A stretch of 64,000 nucleotides of DNA, from contig NZ_CP015864.1 in assembly GCF_002163755.1 (NCBI RefSeq), forward strand, positions 1,426,001 through 1,490,000, in the 5' to 3' direction. The notes beneath the pieces are model-generated. The model was not told where the DNA came from. It did not search any database and was given only the letters and a program-made list of their open reading frames with translations. Shown here piece after piece: positions 16,030-25,433 of this stretch. This DNA is from Vibrio campbellii CAIM 519 = NBRC 15631 = ATCC 25920. GTDB taxonomy: Bacteria > Pseudomonadota > Gammaproteobacteria > Enterobacterales > Vibrionaceae. Numbering within the stretch: position 1 is the first letter of the stretch; each line of letters begins with the position of its first letter. Position numbers and translations under genes: made by a program.

Positions 16030-17160
16030 CTAATTTAGCTTTCTTAACTGACTTGCAATATACAGCTCGGTCAATCCCGTAAAATCTTGCGTCGAGATGC
16101 CCGTCACTTCACTGATTTTATCCAGACGATATCTCAAGGTATTTCTATGAATATACAAAGCGTTAGCGCAGTCATTGGCGTTACCATTGGCTTGAAAATA
16201 CGCTTCTAAAGTTTTTACTAACTGTCCAGATTTGTCTGCCGAAACCAAAGTCGCCATCGCTTGAGCGAGTTGTTCACCTTGCCAAGAGTCGGCTAAGGGG
16301 GCGAGTAACACAGGTAAGCGATATTCAGAGAAGCCCAGCATGGTTTGTTCTGGATGAGAGCGACGACCAACAGCAAGCACCTGCTTTGCACTTTGGTAGG
16401 AAAGAGGAAGCTGTAGTGCGCTATCAAAACGTTGCCCAATCGCGAGACGGACATCATCAATTTGATTGGCCGTTAAGCGGCGCTGAATACTATCCAGCAC
16501 ACTTTGGTCGCTATTCGAAGAGGAACGTAAAGGCTTGAGAACGACGATTTCATTCATCGACATGATCGCCACCAACGGCTTATCTTCAGACCGATACAGC
16601 ACGTCAACTAGGCCGCGCACGCTGTTCAAACTAACAGGAACATTCTCTGCTTTAAGCTCGATCACGACAGCAACTCGGGGTGTTGCTAAATCGATGGAAA
16701 GACGCTGCGCCCAATCGTGCAACTCGGAATCACTAAGTTGTTGGTTCAACCATGCTGAGACAAACTCTTCTTGATGGCGACGATCCCATTGCAATTGCTC
16801 CACCAGCGAAGCTTGTTCAATCGTCAGTTCTGCTGTCATCTTCACTAACTGAGCGAACGCTCGGATGTGTTCAGGGTTGCCAGTGACACCCAACACGCCC
16901 ACCACTTCACCTTTAAAGTGCAGCAGCATATTGATGCCCGGTTTCACGCCTTGCAATGATTGGCAACTTTGCTCATCCAACTCTAGCGAGTCACCATGAT
17001 TCAGCGCCAGCACTGCACCATCATGCTTTTGACCAATGCGCTCAGCATCGCCGCTACCAATAATGGTCCCTGCCGCGTTCATCACATTGATGTTATGACC
17101 AATGATCGACATGGTGCGATCGACAATTTGCTGCGCGAGTGTGTGGTCGAGAATCACCAT
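16030..17160 (-). CDS. cdaR: CdaR/SdaR-type sugar-diacid regulator
   Basis: Transcription activator of the CdaR family (376 aa). The N-terminal sugar-diacid recognition domain starts LDHTLAQQIVDRTMSIIGHNINVMN and includes GVLGVTGNPEHIRAFAQLVKM. The C-terminal PucR-type HTH is ALYIHRNTLRYRLDKISEVTG. Known members respond to glycerate, glucarate or galactarate and switch on their catabolism. It is next to glycerate kinase on the same strand (148 bp apart), which supports the assignment. No garD/gudD genes are present in the window. Confidence 0.85.
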   Translation of the reverse strand: MVILDHTLAQQIVDRTMSIIGHNINVMNAAGTIIGSGDAERIGQKHDGAVLALNHGDSLELDEQSCQSLQGVKPGINMLLHFKGEVVGVLGVTGNPEHIRAFAQLVKMTAELTIEQASLVEQLQWDRRHQEEFVSAWLNQQLSDSELHDWAQRLSIDLATPRVAVVIELKAENVPVSLNSVRGLVDVLYRSEDKPLVAIMSMNEIVVLKPLRSSSNSDQSVLDSIQRRLTANQIDDVRLAIGQRFDSALQLPLSYQSAKQVLAVGRRSHPEQTMLGFSEYRLPVLLAPLADSWQGEQLAQAMATLVSADKSGQLVKTLEAYFQANGNANDCANALYIHRNTLRYRLDKISEVTGISTQDFTGLTELYIASQLRKLN

Positions 17161-17396
17161 TTCCGTTCCTAAAATTCCACGATTGAGGCGTCAATAAATC
17201 ACACTTTGTCTTCTATCGCCATGATATTGAACTGAAATCAACGCCAAAGTGAAACATCACGCAATTAACCTTAAATTATTTATGGCTACCTACCCGTAAA
17301 GTCGAGCATCACTGCTTATACTTATAGCCGAGCCACCCAAGTTTTTGTACTTGGCGCGACTTGAACCGACAACCACACAGTGACCGGAGGGAGACT

Positions 17397-17570
17397 ATGG
17401 AACTGCGGAACAAGGCGGGCGACATTGCCAAAATTGCTGACAACCTCACCCTGAAAGAAATTACCGAGATGGGCTACACCGTCGATCTATGCGATGAAGC
17501 TTTTGACCCAGGCGAGCATTGGAAAGCAGAAGGGCAAACGCAAGGTATGGGCGAATACCCTGAGGAATAA
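17397..17570 (+). CDS. small conserved-looking protein of unknown function
   Basis: A 57-aa acidic protein starting MELRNKAGDIAKIADNLT. GGAGGGA lies five bases before the ATG, a near-ideal ribosome site, which supports real translation and this start over an in-frame upstream one. No signal peptide, membrane segment or known motif is seen. A hairpin follows within 40 bp. It stands alone between the cdaR promoter region and a convergent lipoprotein gene. Confidence 0.6.
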   Translation: MELRNKAGDIAKIADNLTLKEITEMGYTVDLCDEAFDPGEHWKAEGQTQGMGEYPEE

Positions 17571-17606
17571 TCTCTAGGATACGCGTCAACAAGACCACAA
17601 CCTTTT

Positions 17607-17632
17607 AGCCGAGTGAGCCATCGCTCGGCTTA
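17607..17632 (+). terminator. terminator hairpin
   Basis: Stem AGCCGAG / CTCGGCT with a 10-base loop followed by TTATTCATT, between the small gene and the convergent lipoprotein gene. Confidence 0.6.
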
Positions 17633-17636
17633 TTCA

Positions 17637-18005
17637 TTACAGACCAGAGGTTTGCGCTTCCTCTACAAACAGATGCACCTCTTCTAGATAATTGCCATTC
17701 GCACAACCCCAGTCACTTACTTCGATAAATTCTCGGGTTAACTGACCATTCCCATCATGAATGACGTTTTGGCGAAACAAGTCCCAGCTTGTCGACTGTT
17801 TTCGATTGTTGGCATCCACATAACGCTCGCTATAGCTTTCGATTAACTGGTTGTAAGCATTCTGACGCTGTTCTGAGTTTGCAGATTCACTCAGTATCAC
17901 AGCGCAGTTTTTTTCTATGATCTGCACTTGGTCATTGGTTGGCGGCGTCGTTGAGCATCCTGCTAATGTTAACCCCATTAAGCCCACTGTTATTCTTGTT
18001 TTCAT
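17637..18005 (-). CDS. putative lipoprotein
   Basis: Protein of 122 aa with a lipoprotein signal: MKTRITVGLMGLTLAGC, lipobox LAGC at about residues 14-17. After lipidation it would sit in the outer membrane (residue +2 is Ser). The mature domain has two further Cys residues (in KNCAVI and DWGCANGN) that may form a disulfide. No known family is recognised. The ATG at 18005 follows AAGGAAAAT; a start nine codons upstream would spoil the signal peptide. Confidence 0.65.
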   Translation of the reverse strand: MKTRITVGLMGLTLAGCSTTPPTNDQVQIIEKNCAVILSESANSEQRQNAYNQLIESYSERYVDANNRKQSTSWDLFRQNVIHDGNGQLTREFIEVSDWGCANGNYLEEVHLFVEEAQTSGL

Positions 18006-18246
18006 TACTATTTTCCTTACTTTCAGCACCACTGCGAAAGACCGAATTGTATAAACTGCACTCCACGATTTCTAATCAAAAACGGAAAGATTTTGTGACT
18101 GACGCCTGCACATGTAAAAAGTCCGGTAAATCCCTGTTTACAAGCCATAAACATAACAAATGGATTTCGCATTCCTTCTGCTGCTTAGGCGTGTAATAAT
18201 CGACGACGATAAAAACCTCAATAAAGCAAACATTTGAAGGATCAAA

Positions 18247-20094
18247 ATGACTGCAACGGAATACCTAAACGACCTCAACCAACGTTACCTCGCTATCCAT
18301 CGCACCAAAGAAGATTTCTTTTGGGAGACGTACATGGGCATCAGCGACGACCACGATGGTTCGACAAAAGCACAAACCGCTTGGACCAATTTCTTAAGCA
18401 ACGCCGAGCAAATCTCTGCTATCAAAGCACAACTTGAAGCGGCTGAAACAATCGCTGAGCCACAAGAGAAACAGCAAACGCAAATTGGTCTGCAAGGCTG
18501 GTTGGCAACGTTTGAATCGCATGCAATTGAAGGCGAACAAGCTCAAGCGCAAAAGAATGATCTGATTGCATTTGAAGCCGAGTTGTTCGAGAAAAAGCAA
18601 AATCACGTTCTGACGTTTACCAATGAAAACGGTGAACAAACCGAGGGCTCGTTGCCAGTATTGTCTTCGACCATTCGCGCTAATAATCACGAAGAAGTGC
18701 GTCAATCTGCGCACCAAACGCTGCTCGACCTTGAGCAATGGTTGCTACAAAACGGCTTTATTGAGCTGATCAAACTGCGTAACCAGTTCGCACGCTCTTT
18801 GGGCTACGAGACCTTCTTTGACTACTCAGTGAAGAAGACGGAAAAGATGAGCTCAGAGCAACTGTTCAGCATCTTAGATGACTTTGAACAGCGCACGCGC
18901 GATGCTCACCTAAGCAGCTTGGCAAACCTTGCTGAGCAAAAAGGTCAAAGCGCACTGACTGGCTACAACTTTATTTACTCGTTCGCGGGTGACGTCATGC
19001 GTGACCTAGACCCGTACGTACCGTTCTCAAAATCACTACGTCGCTGGGTAGAATCGTTCGGCCGTCTTAACATCGAATACTCAGGCGCAGAACTTACACT
19101 AGACCTGCTTGATCGCAAAGGCAAATACCCGAACGGTTTCTGCCATGGCCCTATCCCATCGTTCTACAACCAAGGTGAATGGGTTGCCGCGCAGGTGAAC
19201 TTCACCAGTAACGCGAAGCCAGACCAAGTTGGCAGCGGCTACGATGGCATCAATACTCTGTTCCACGAAGGGGGTCACGCTGCACACTTCGCTAACGTGA
19301 AGATGAACGCGCCGTGTTTCTCTCAAGAGTTCGCACCAACTTCCATGGCATACGCAGAAACACAATCCATGTTCTGTGACAGCCTGTTGACCGATGCCGA
19401 TTGGCTAAAACAATACGCGTTGGACGCAGAAGGTAACCCAGTACCGGATGAGATCATCCAAGCGATGATCAACAGCCGTCAGCCATTCAAAGCGTACGAA
19501 GAGCGCAGCATTTTGGTTGTGCCGTATTTTGAACGTGCGCTTTACCAATTAAGCGATGAAGAACTGACGCCAGAGCGCATCACTAAACTGGCACGCGATT
19601 GTGAAAAGCAAATTATTGGTTTGGAATGCAGCCCACGCCCATTGATGGCAATTCCACACCTTCTGTCTGATGAAGCAGCGTGTGCCTACCACGGTTACTT
19701 GCTAGCACACATGGCGGTTTACCAGACTCGCGCTTACTTTCTCGACAAGTTTGGCTACCTGACTGACAACCCAGAGATTGGTCCGCTACTGGCGAAACAT
19801 TACTGGCATGCGGGTAATCACCTATCGCACAACGAGACTATCGTTAGCCTAACGGGTGAAGGCTTTAACGCTAAGTATCTGGCGGACGTATGTAACCTAT
19901 CGCCAGAACAAGCATGGGAAGTGCAGCAGAAAAAAATTGCCTCGCTGCAAACTCGTGAACGTGCCTCTGTGGCGTCTTTAAATGCCAGCATCAAAGTGGT
20001 GGATGGCAGCAAAGAGCTTGCAAGCAACTCAGTCTCAGACGAGCAGATGTGTGAGCAGTTTGAGCACTACATCCAAGAGACTTACGGTCGATAA
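18247..20094 (+). CDS. M3-family zinc oligopeptidase
   Basis: Cytoplasmic thimet-oligopeptidase-like metallopeptidase (615 aa) that degrades short peptides. The zinc site is HEGGHAAHF (about residues 348-356, HExxH form), followed by the downstream Glu region FAPTSMAYAETQSMF that supplies the third ligand. The C-terminal segment with ALYQLSDEELTPERI and LAHMAVYQTRAYF is typical of M3 enzymes. No signal peptide. ATG preceded by GAAGGATCAAA. It has its own strong terminator and no operon partner is obvious. Confidence 0.88.
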   Translation: MTATEYLNDLNQRYLAIHRTKEDFFWETYMGISDDHDGSTKAQTAWTNFLSNAEQISAIKAQLEAAETIAEPQEKQQTQIGLQGWLATFESHAIEGEQAQAQKNDLIAFEAELFEKKQNHVLTFTNENGEQTEGSLPVLSSTIRANNHEEVRQSAHQTLLDLEQWLLQNGFIELIKLRNQFARSLGYETFFDYSVKKTEKMSSEQLFSILDDFEQRTRDAHLSSLANLAEQKGQSALTGYNFIYSFAGDVMRDLDPYVPFSKSLRRWVESFGRLNIEYSGAELTLDLLDRKGKYPNGFCHGPIPSFYNQGEWVAAQVNFTSNAKPDQVGSGYDGINTLFHEGGHAAHFANVKMNAPCFSQEFAPTSMAYAETQSMFCDSLLTDADWLKQYALDAEGNPVPDEIIQAMINSRQPFKAYEERSILVVPYFERALYQLSDEELTPERITKLARDCEKQIIGLECSPRPLMAIPHLLSDEAACAYHGYLLAHMAVYQTRAYFLDKFGYLTDNPEIGPLLAKHYWHAGNHLSHNETIVSLTGEGFNAKYLADVCNLSPEQAWEVQQKKIASLQTRERASVASLNASIKVVDGSKELASNSVSDEQMCEQFEHYIQETYGR

Positions 20095-20102
20095 GCCAAA
20101 CC

Positions 20103-20135
20103 AAGAGCTAGGGGTTATACTCCTAGCTCTTTTTC
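20103..20135 (+). terminator. rho-independent terminator
   Basis: Perfect stem AGAGCTAGG / CCTAGCTCT with a T-run, immediately after the M3 peptidase gene. Confidence 0.9.
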
Positions 20136-20151
20136 TATCAGGGAAGCAACC

Positions 20152-20688
20152 ATGTACCAAGATATCCTAACTTTCTGGTTTGAAGAACTGGAACCAAAAG
20201 ACTGGTTTGTGAGCAGCGCCGACGTCGATAAACAAATCGAAACGCGCTTTCTCACCACCTTAGAGCAAGCCGCTCAATCTGAATTGTTTGACTGGCGAGA
20301 GACAGCGCAAGGTCGACTCGCAGAGATCATTGTGCTCGACCAATTCTCTCGCAATGTTTACCGCAATACACCCAAAGCATTCGCTCAAGATGCCCTCGCG
20401 CTTGCCTTGGCACAAGAGGTAATTCGTTTAGGCTTAGACCAAGAATTGACGGACGTTGAACGCAGCTTCTTGTACATGCCATTTATGCACAGTGAATCTA
20501 AGCGAATTCATGAAGAGGCAGAGAAGCTGTTCAAAGCTCTTGGGCGAGAATCTAATTACGAGTTCGAGCTAAAGCATAAAGTGATCATCGATCGCTTTGG
20601 TCGCTACCCACACCGCAATACGATTTTAGGCCGTGATAGCACCGCAGAAGAAGTGGAATTCTTACAACAGCCGGGGTCCAGTTTTTAA
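20152..20688 (+). CDS. DUF924-family protein
   Basis: A 178-aa helical protein matching DUF924: start YQDILTFWFEELEPKDWF, central LAEIIVLDQFSRNVYRNTPKAF, FLYMPFMHSE, and the C-terminal RFGRYPHRNTILGR signature. The fold is tetratricopeptide-like and no biochemical function is established. The ribosome site GGGAAGCAACC precedes the ATG. It stands between two terminators, so it is probably monocistronic. Confidence 0.85.
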   Translation: MYQDILTFWFEELEPKDWFVSSADVDKQIETRFLTTLEQAAQSELFDWRETAQGRLAEIIVLDQFSRNVYRNTPKAFAQDALALALAQEVIRLGLDQELTDVERSFLYMPFMHSESKRIHEEAEKLFKALGRESNYEFELKHKVIIDRFGRYPHRNTILGRDSTAEEVEFLQQPGSSF

Positions 20689-20732
20689 GCAAGCACACCT
20701 GCCAACTGAAAACGAACTATTACACCAAGCAT

Positions 20733-20760
20733 AAAGCCTTTTGCTCTCTTAAGGCTTTGT
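20733..20760 (+). terminator. rho-independent terminator
   Basis: AAAGCCTT / AAGGCTTT with a 10-base loop, about 45 bp after the DUF924 gene; the T-run is short. Confidence 0.65.
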
Positions 20761-20838
20761 GTATCGTACTTGCCTTACGTAGCTTGTTTAGCTCGAGTTC
20801 AACTTCAAATGACTTAATCCAAATATTAAGGTAACGCA

Positions 20839-21156
20839 ATGATCACATGGCCTTGTTTGCTCAAACTCGATGGCGACGACGAACTGGTGTACTTAGCTTC
20901 ATCAGAGCAGTTAAACGCCGAGTGCCAAGCATTGATTTGGGGTCAGGATGACATTGTGATTGATACGCAAGGCCATTGCTTTGCATTGAGAAATGGTGCT
21001 AATAACACGTTGGAATTGGACCTTTTGCCACAAACATTGAGCGTACAGCAAGTGACAGAACTGATTCAAAAACACGAGTTTGCCCAAGCGCAGCGCTGCA
21101 TCATCAAAATCCATTTTACTTCCGTCCAACAAGCGATTGAGGCCTTAGCTGATTAA
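20839..21156 (+). CDS. small protein, DUF4144-like
   Basis: A 105-aa soluble protein starting ITWPCLLKLDGDDELVYLAS. The pattern of an N-terminal beta-rich part and the C-terminal KHEFAQAQRCIIKIHF..VQQAIEAL resembles DUF4144, a family I recall from Vibrio. The function is unknown. The start ATG follows AAGGTAACGCA. No partner gene is adjacent. Confidence 0.55.
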   Translation: MITWPCLLKLDGDDELVYLASSEQLNAECQALIWGQDDIVIDTQGHCFALRNGANNTLELDLLPQTLSVQQVTELIQKHEFAQAQRCIIKIHFTSVQQAIEALAD

Positions 21157-21296
21157 CAATCGCGCACTTTCCTCTACACATCGAAGTTGCATTTACGAAA
21201 ACAAAATGTGGGGCTATTGATTGGTAAAAAGTAGCTGGTCTGCCAATAAAATTTGCTAGTCTGTCACGGTGAATTGTGTGGATGGTGAAGTCGCTT

Positions 21297-22547
21297 ATGA
21301 ACAAGGTCGTATTAGTATTTGGTGGACTAGGGAACGCTAAATCGTCTGTGGTGGGTTTGTATGAAAGCCTTCTGCACACCCTAAGTTCTCACTTTGATAT
21401 CGTCGCTATCGATCCTGCAGTTCAACATCCCAAGTCCTTTGTATCTCAGTTCCAATTCCCTTACTCCGCTTGCTACGCCAATCTTAATGCGTTTTTGCAG
21501 GTTCACTCACATACTGATGTTGCTGCGGCCTTCGTTCTCACGCCAGTTGGCACACATCTCTCCATCATTGAACAAGTGAGTAATGCTCTCGACACTCAAG
21601 ACCTTCTGTTTGTGGTTGAGAAACCGTCTTTCTCACTGGCTGAAATAGATAGAGGCTTTAACCAAGTCATCCCTGAGCTTAAACGTCGCGGGGCACTATT
21701 TTACTTTATCGATACGGCTTTGGTTGCTCCTTCGCTTGAAGCGCTTTTTGCTGACTCACCTATCACACTGCCTGACGGAGTGCCCAATAAGATCATTGCG
21801 ATTGCTGCCGATAACCCCATCGACAGTCATGAAGCAATCCAAGGCTTCCGTTTTGAAAACCGAATTGAATTACTCAACGCGAGAAAACTACTTAACTTAA
21901 CCACCAGCGGCGGCGGAGGTTACGGCTTTGATATGGGCATCCACGCAATTGCAGGGCTGGTGCGTTACCTGCATAAATCCAGCATAGGTGACTCGCTGGT
22001 TGAACTAAAACAAATCTGTGCCGAACGGATTAGTGAATCGCAATTGGAGTACACACAAGGCGCTGAAACTCATCTCTATGTCGAAGGCGAACTTGCTTCA
22101 ATGAAGGGCAACATTGAAGTAGTGATTGAGGCAGGAAAAGCGGGGGATATCTGGGACAGACGGTTAGAGCTGCACTATCCGAAGCGCGTCATCGCCATTG
22201 GTTTTGGCACACTCAAACATCCCCCGTATCTGTGGGAGAAAAGCCCCGATGAGATCAAGAGCACCACATTTGATGTCTCAGGCTCAGGTTATGCAATGCA
22301 CTTTAACGACATCCTCTGCGCGCTTGGTTTTGATGCTAAACCGCGACTCTCACAGCAAGAGAGCGAAGCCTTGATGTCACAATCGATGAACTTGCTTAGC
22401 AGCGTCTTTGACGCCATCGGCGATACCCACCAAGCTCGCGAACAAAACATTGTCGTAGTGGATGCACACACACCTAAATACTTATCAGAAGCAGAGTTAG
22501 AGATCAGGAAAGAACTTAGCCAATACCTCGACCTTTTGATTCTTTGA
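21297..22547 (+). CDS. Gfo/Idh/MocA-like oxidoreductase
   Basis: Probable NAD(P)-dependent dehydrogenase of about 416 aa. The N-terminus KVVLVFGGLGNAKSSVVGLYE is a Rossmann-like strand-loop, though the glycine pattern is unusual. FVLTPVGTHLSIIEQ and VVEKPSFSL, with the EKP motif, are hallmarks of Gfo/Idh/MocA enzymes. TTSGGGGYGFDMGIHAIAGLVRYL carries the D-x-G-x-H element of the catalytic site. The substrate is unknown, probably a sugar or sugar phosphate. The start at 21297 is the methionine that begins the Rossmann strand; its ribosome site is weak. The LysR gene that follows may regulate it. Confidence 0.75.
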   Translation: MNKVVLVFGGLGNAKSSVVGLYESLLHTLSSHFDIVAIDPAVQHPKSFVSQFQFPYSACYANLNAFLQVHSHTDVAAAFVLTPVGTHLSIIEQVSNALDTQDLLFVVEKPSFSLAEIDRGFNQVIPELKRRGALFYFIDTALVAPSLEALFADSPITLPDGVPNKIIAIAADNPIDSHEAIQGFRFENRIELLNARKLLNLTTSGGGGYGFDMGIHAIAGLVRYLHKSSIGDSLVELKQICAERISESQLEYTQGAETHLYVEGELASMKGNIEVVIEAGKAGDIWDRRLELHYPKRVIAIGFGTLKHPPYLWEKSPDEIKSTTFDVSGSGYAMHFNDILCALGFDAKPRLSQQESEALMSQSMNLLSSVFDAIGDTHQAREQNIVVVDAHTPKYLSEAELEIRKELSQYLDLLIL

Positions 22548-22646
22548 TTAAAGACACTCCCTGTATTTCTGACTTAACTCATTTCAATTAAGTGATATAG
22601 TTTCTATTCATAAGCCTCAACTCGTAAGTTGACTGATAGGAATATC

Positions 22647-23585
22647 ATGATAAATCTATCCCACTTAATAAAAAATGATATGAACCTGCTGATTTGCTTG
22701 TACGTTTTACTACAAGAACGCAGCGTGAGCAGAACTGCAGAGAAACTATTCTTATCTCAATCGGCCGTCAGTAAACAGCTGACTAAATTGCGCCAAGAGT
22801 TTGATGACCCGTTGTTCGAACGTGAGTCCAAAGGTCTACTACCAACACCAAAAGCGCTAGCACTAGAGAGCAAGCTGCAACAGATTCTGATGCAAATTGA
22901 TCAGCTCCGAGAGCCAGAAGAGTTTGACCCAGAACGCTCGACACGTGTTTTTAGCATCGACCTTATTGAAACCGCCTACTCCACGATTTACCCACGTTTT
23001 CTACCTCAAGCCTTATCCAGTGCGCCAAGGATCACAATAAAAAGTGAGGATTGGAGTAACGGCAGCATTACTCGACTACAAAGAAGAGAGATCGATTTTG
23101 GTGTGGGTATCTTTGAGTTTGATGCCCGTTCTAAAACCCATGTCGATACCATCCCCGACACACTGAATTATGCCGAACTCATGCGTGACACTTCTGCTTG
23201 TATCATGCGAAAAGGACACCCTGCGTTAGAGGAAAAGTGGAACCTCAATACCTTCTTGAAGTACCGCCATATTCAAGTCATCACTGGTGGTGTATCTAGT
23301 TGGCTATTACATGAAGTTTTGGATACGAAACGACTGGGCATTGATAACGCCGTCAACATGTCCGACATTTCCAGCGCTGTGAAACTGTGTGAGAAGAGCG
23401 ACTTATTACTTACCTATCCTTACAAAAGCATCCGCGAGTTCGAAGGCAAATCGGATATTGTGATTAAGCCGCTCCCAATCGAGATGGAACCAGGCGGGTT
23501 CTTTCTACTGTGGAACAAGCAACTCGACAATGACCCAAGCCATAAATGGCTAAGAGAGCTCATCGTCAGTCAGTGTTATATTTAA
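22647..23585 (+). CDS. LysR-family transcriptional regulator
   Basis: Regulator of 312 aa. The N-terminal winged HTH contains RSVSRTAEKLFLSQSAVSKQLTKLR, followed by the linker helix LFERESKGLLPTPKA. The effector domain runs to the C-terminus, ending LWNKQLDNDPSHKWLRELI. The ATG at 22647 follows GATAGGAATATC. Its 3' end is duplicated about 3.87 kb downstream (27272-27444), bracketing the inovirus-like module, so this gene may mark the site where that DNA entered. Confidence 0.85.
   Translation: MINLSHLIKNDMNLLICLYVLLQERSVSRTAEKLFLSQSAVSKQLTKLRQEFDDPLFERESKGLLPTPKALALESKLQQILMQIDQLREPEEFDPERSTRVFSIDLIETAYSTIYPRFLPQALSSAPRITIKSEDWSNGSITRLQRREIDFGVGIFEFDARSKTHVDTIPDTLNYAELMRDTSACIMRKGHPALEEKWNLNTFLKYRHIQVITGGVSSWLLHEVLDTKRLGIDNAVNMSDISSAVKLCEKSDLLLTYPYKSIREFEGKSDIVIKPLPIEMEPGGFFLLWNKQLDNDPSHKWLRELIVSQCYI
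23399..23571 (+). repeat. direct repeat, left copy (lysR 3' end)
   Basis: These 173 bases match 27272-27444 at 161 positions (93%) by direct comparison. Weaker homology extends about 60 bp upstream in both copies. The two copies flank the Zot / channel / coat module. 23586-23844, between lysR and the coat-like gene, holds no clear gene; a 54-codon frame at 23643-23807 (containing FELKYNYNGSVGLLYKG) is unidentified. Confidence 0.85.
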
Positions 23586-23844
23586 TGGGAATCTCGAGAT
23601 CTTAAAATCCCAGTTGGTAGGGTTTGCAACTTATGAGAAGGTTTGGATCTAAGACCTTTACCTGCGTTGTTACTATTGATAAGACTTCAAGGCTTTGAAC
23701 TGAAATACAATTACAACGGGAGTGTCGGGTTGTTGTACAAAGGGATGGTAACTGAGATCTTTAAAGTACAAACATGGAAGTGTCCAGTTAAAGGCGAGTA
23801 CAGTTGAAGTCAACTATACCCGCGATTCTTTATGTTCATACTTG

Positions 23845-24057
23845 TTATGCCTGATTGATAACATTTTTGATGATGCCCACCGCCTTTACTGTAGCACTTA
23901 CTGCAACAGCGGTAATCCCGACATCAGATGCAGTTGATTCGACCGAGGTTAAATCAATTGAGCCAGAGATTTGTTCGATATTCTCTGTAGCAGCTGCTAG
24001 CACTTCGTGTGGTACCAAAGGTAGCATTAGCATTAAAAATAGGTATCTGATCTTCAT
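23845..24057 (-). CDS. filamentous-phage major-coat-like small protein
   Basis: A 70-aa precursor with a signal peptide (MKIRYLFLMLMLPLVPHEVLA) and a mature part of about 48 residues: acidic start, then a hydrophobic helix ending KAVGIIKNVINQA. This is the size and layout of inovirus pVIII. The segment GSIDLTSVESTASD resembles the start of the Pf1 coat protein as I remember it (GVIDTSAVESAITD). The ribosome site AAGGA lies inside the last codons of the channel gene, so translation is coupled to it. A Lys within the hydrophobic helix is unusual for a coat protein. It is on the opposite strand to zot. Confidence 0.55.
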   Translation of the reverse strand: MKIRYLFLMLMLPLVPHEVLAAATENIEQISGSIDLTSVESTASDVGITAVAVSATVKAVGIIKNVINQA

Positions 24058-24061
24058 AATT

Positions 24062-25396
24062 TCAATCCTTTTCTCTCATCGATGTAACTTGCTGTTCTGA
24101 CAGCATTTCACGAATTGGCATTGCGCACATTATCTCTTTTTCATTAACCCCCTCGACTAGCTTAATGTAGAAATCTTGTTCCACTACTCGTATTTTTTCC
24201 CATCGATCTCGATAAATGAGCTTTTCATTTTCACTCCACTCTTTTACACACATCCAAAATGAAATCGGAAAACAAGCCTCACCGAAACCCTCGAAACGGA
24301 CCCCACAATCATCGTATAGCTCGGGGTGTTCAGCACAGATCTTTTTGACCATATCTATTACATCATTGATTTCAAAATGCTTGGTTTGATGATGCAGGCG
24401 AATGCTACCTGAGAGAAGGTAGAACCCTCTCTTATCGATGTTTCTAACTGGATTGTCCATGAATACTTTGTTGGGAAAAGTTAGGTGCTCCCCACCAAAT
24501 TCCTCTAAAACTGTGCAACGAAGTCCTATATGATGAACTGCGCCTGTTTTTCCGCTAATACTAATCCAGTCACCTGTTCTAAATGGTTTCTGCACTAATA
24601 ACATTATCCCAGCTATGATGTTCGCGACTGCATCTTGCGCTGCAAAAGCAATTGCCATCCCCCCAATTCCAAGGCCAGCTAGGAGTGCAAAAGGATCATG
24701 TCCCGATGTGCTAATAGCGATCATGATACCGTTTACTGATGTCAGAACGATCGTGATCAGTGCTATGAAATCCACTAAAGAACTGTCGAAGTTATACGGA
24801 CTTTTGGTAAGTTTCCTGTGAAAGAAAGTCGAAAATAATACTCTGAGCATACGGACTATCAGGAAAGTGAGGCTAAGTACCAACAGTACATTTAAAACTT
24901 GTTTGATGAGCGCATAGCTGTCTGATATGAGATCTTTGCTACCATCAATGAGCATTGTGGTGCCAGTTAGGACGATTAAGATTATCACTGGAACGCGCAA
25001 ACATTTGTACGTATCGGACGTATACACGTAGCGGATGATACGCCACAATCTCAAGAAGCGTGCCAGTCGGAGAATAGCGACGTCACCCAACCAACCAATT
25101 CCGTCGCTCAAGAACGGCTCAATAAGGACAGGAAGGCTGAGTATTACGATAAGAAAGTCCAGTTTGTTCCAATTGTCAGTGAAATAACCTCTTGTCCCTA
25201 AATCACTCCACTTAACTACTAACTCGAGAGCGAAATAGAGCACACAAGCAAAGTCTACCCACAAAATCCACGTACCAATTGTTTTGGGTAGAGTTGGGTT
25301 CGTTTCCAAAGACACCATGATGACCGCATTTATAAAAATAACGGTTAATACGATGACTTCATGCGTCATAAACTTTAGTGTATTTTTTAGTAGCAT
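24062..25396 (-). CDS. MscS-family channel with voltage-sensor-like N-terminus
   Basis: Membrane channel of 444 aa made of two parts. Residues 1-150 resemble a voltage-sensor/Ion_trans domain with helices near 12-30, 42-62, 79-96 and an S4-like helix with Arg at 110, 113, 116, 119 and 122, exactly every third residue. Residues 160-400 are MscS-like: helices near 163-190 and 207-230, then the pore helix DPFALLAGLGIGGMAIAFAAQDAVANIIAG (234-263) and the beta-domain start PFRTGDWISI, followed by NKVFMDNPVRNI. The ATG at 25396 has only a weak ribosome site. It sits between two small phage-like membrane peptides on the same strand. Gating by voltage is inference. Confidence 0.8.
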   Translation of the reverse strand: MLLKNTLKFMTHEVIVLTVIFINAVIMVSLETNPTLPKTIGTWILWVDFACVLYFALELVVKWSDLGTRGYFTDNWNKLDFLIVILSLPVLIEPFLSDGIGWLGDVAILRLARFLRLWRIIRYVYTSDTYKCLRVPVIILIVLTGTTMLIDGSKDLISDSYALIKQVLNVLLVLSLTFLIVRMLRVLFSTFFHRKLTKSPYNFDSSLVDFIALITIVLTSVNGIMIAISTSGHDPFALLAGLGIGGMAIAFAAQDAVANIIAGIMLLVQKPFRTGDWISISGKTGAVHHIGLRCTVLEEFGGEHLTFPNKVFMDNPVRNIDKRGFYLLSGSIRLHHQTKHFEINDVIDMVKKICAEHPELYDDCGVRFEGFGEACFPISFWMCVKEWSENEKLIYRDRWEKIRVVEQDFYIKLVEGVNEKEIMCAMPIREMLSEQQVTSMREKD

Positions 25397-25433
25397 TTTT
25401 GTCTCATTCTCATATTGACTCTCAACTTTGGAA

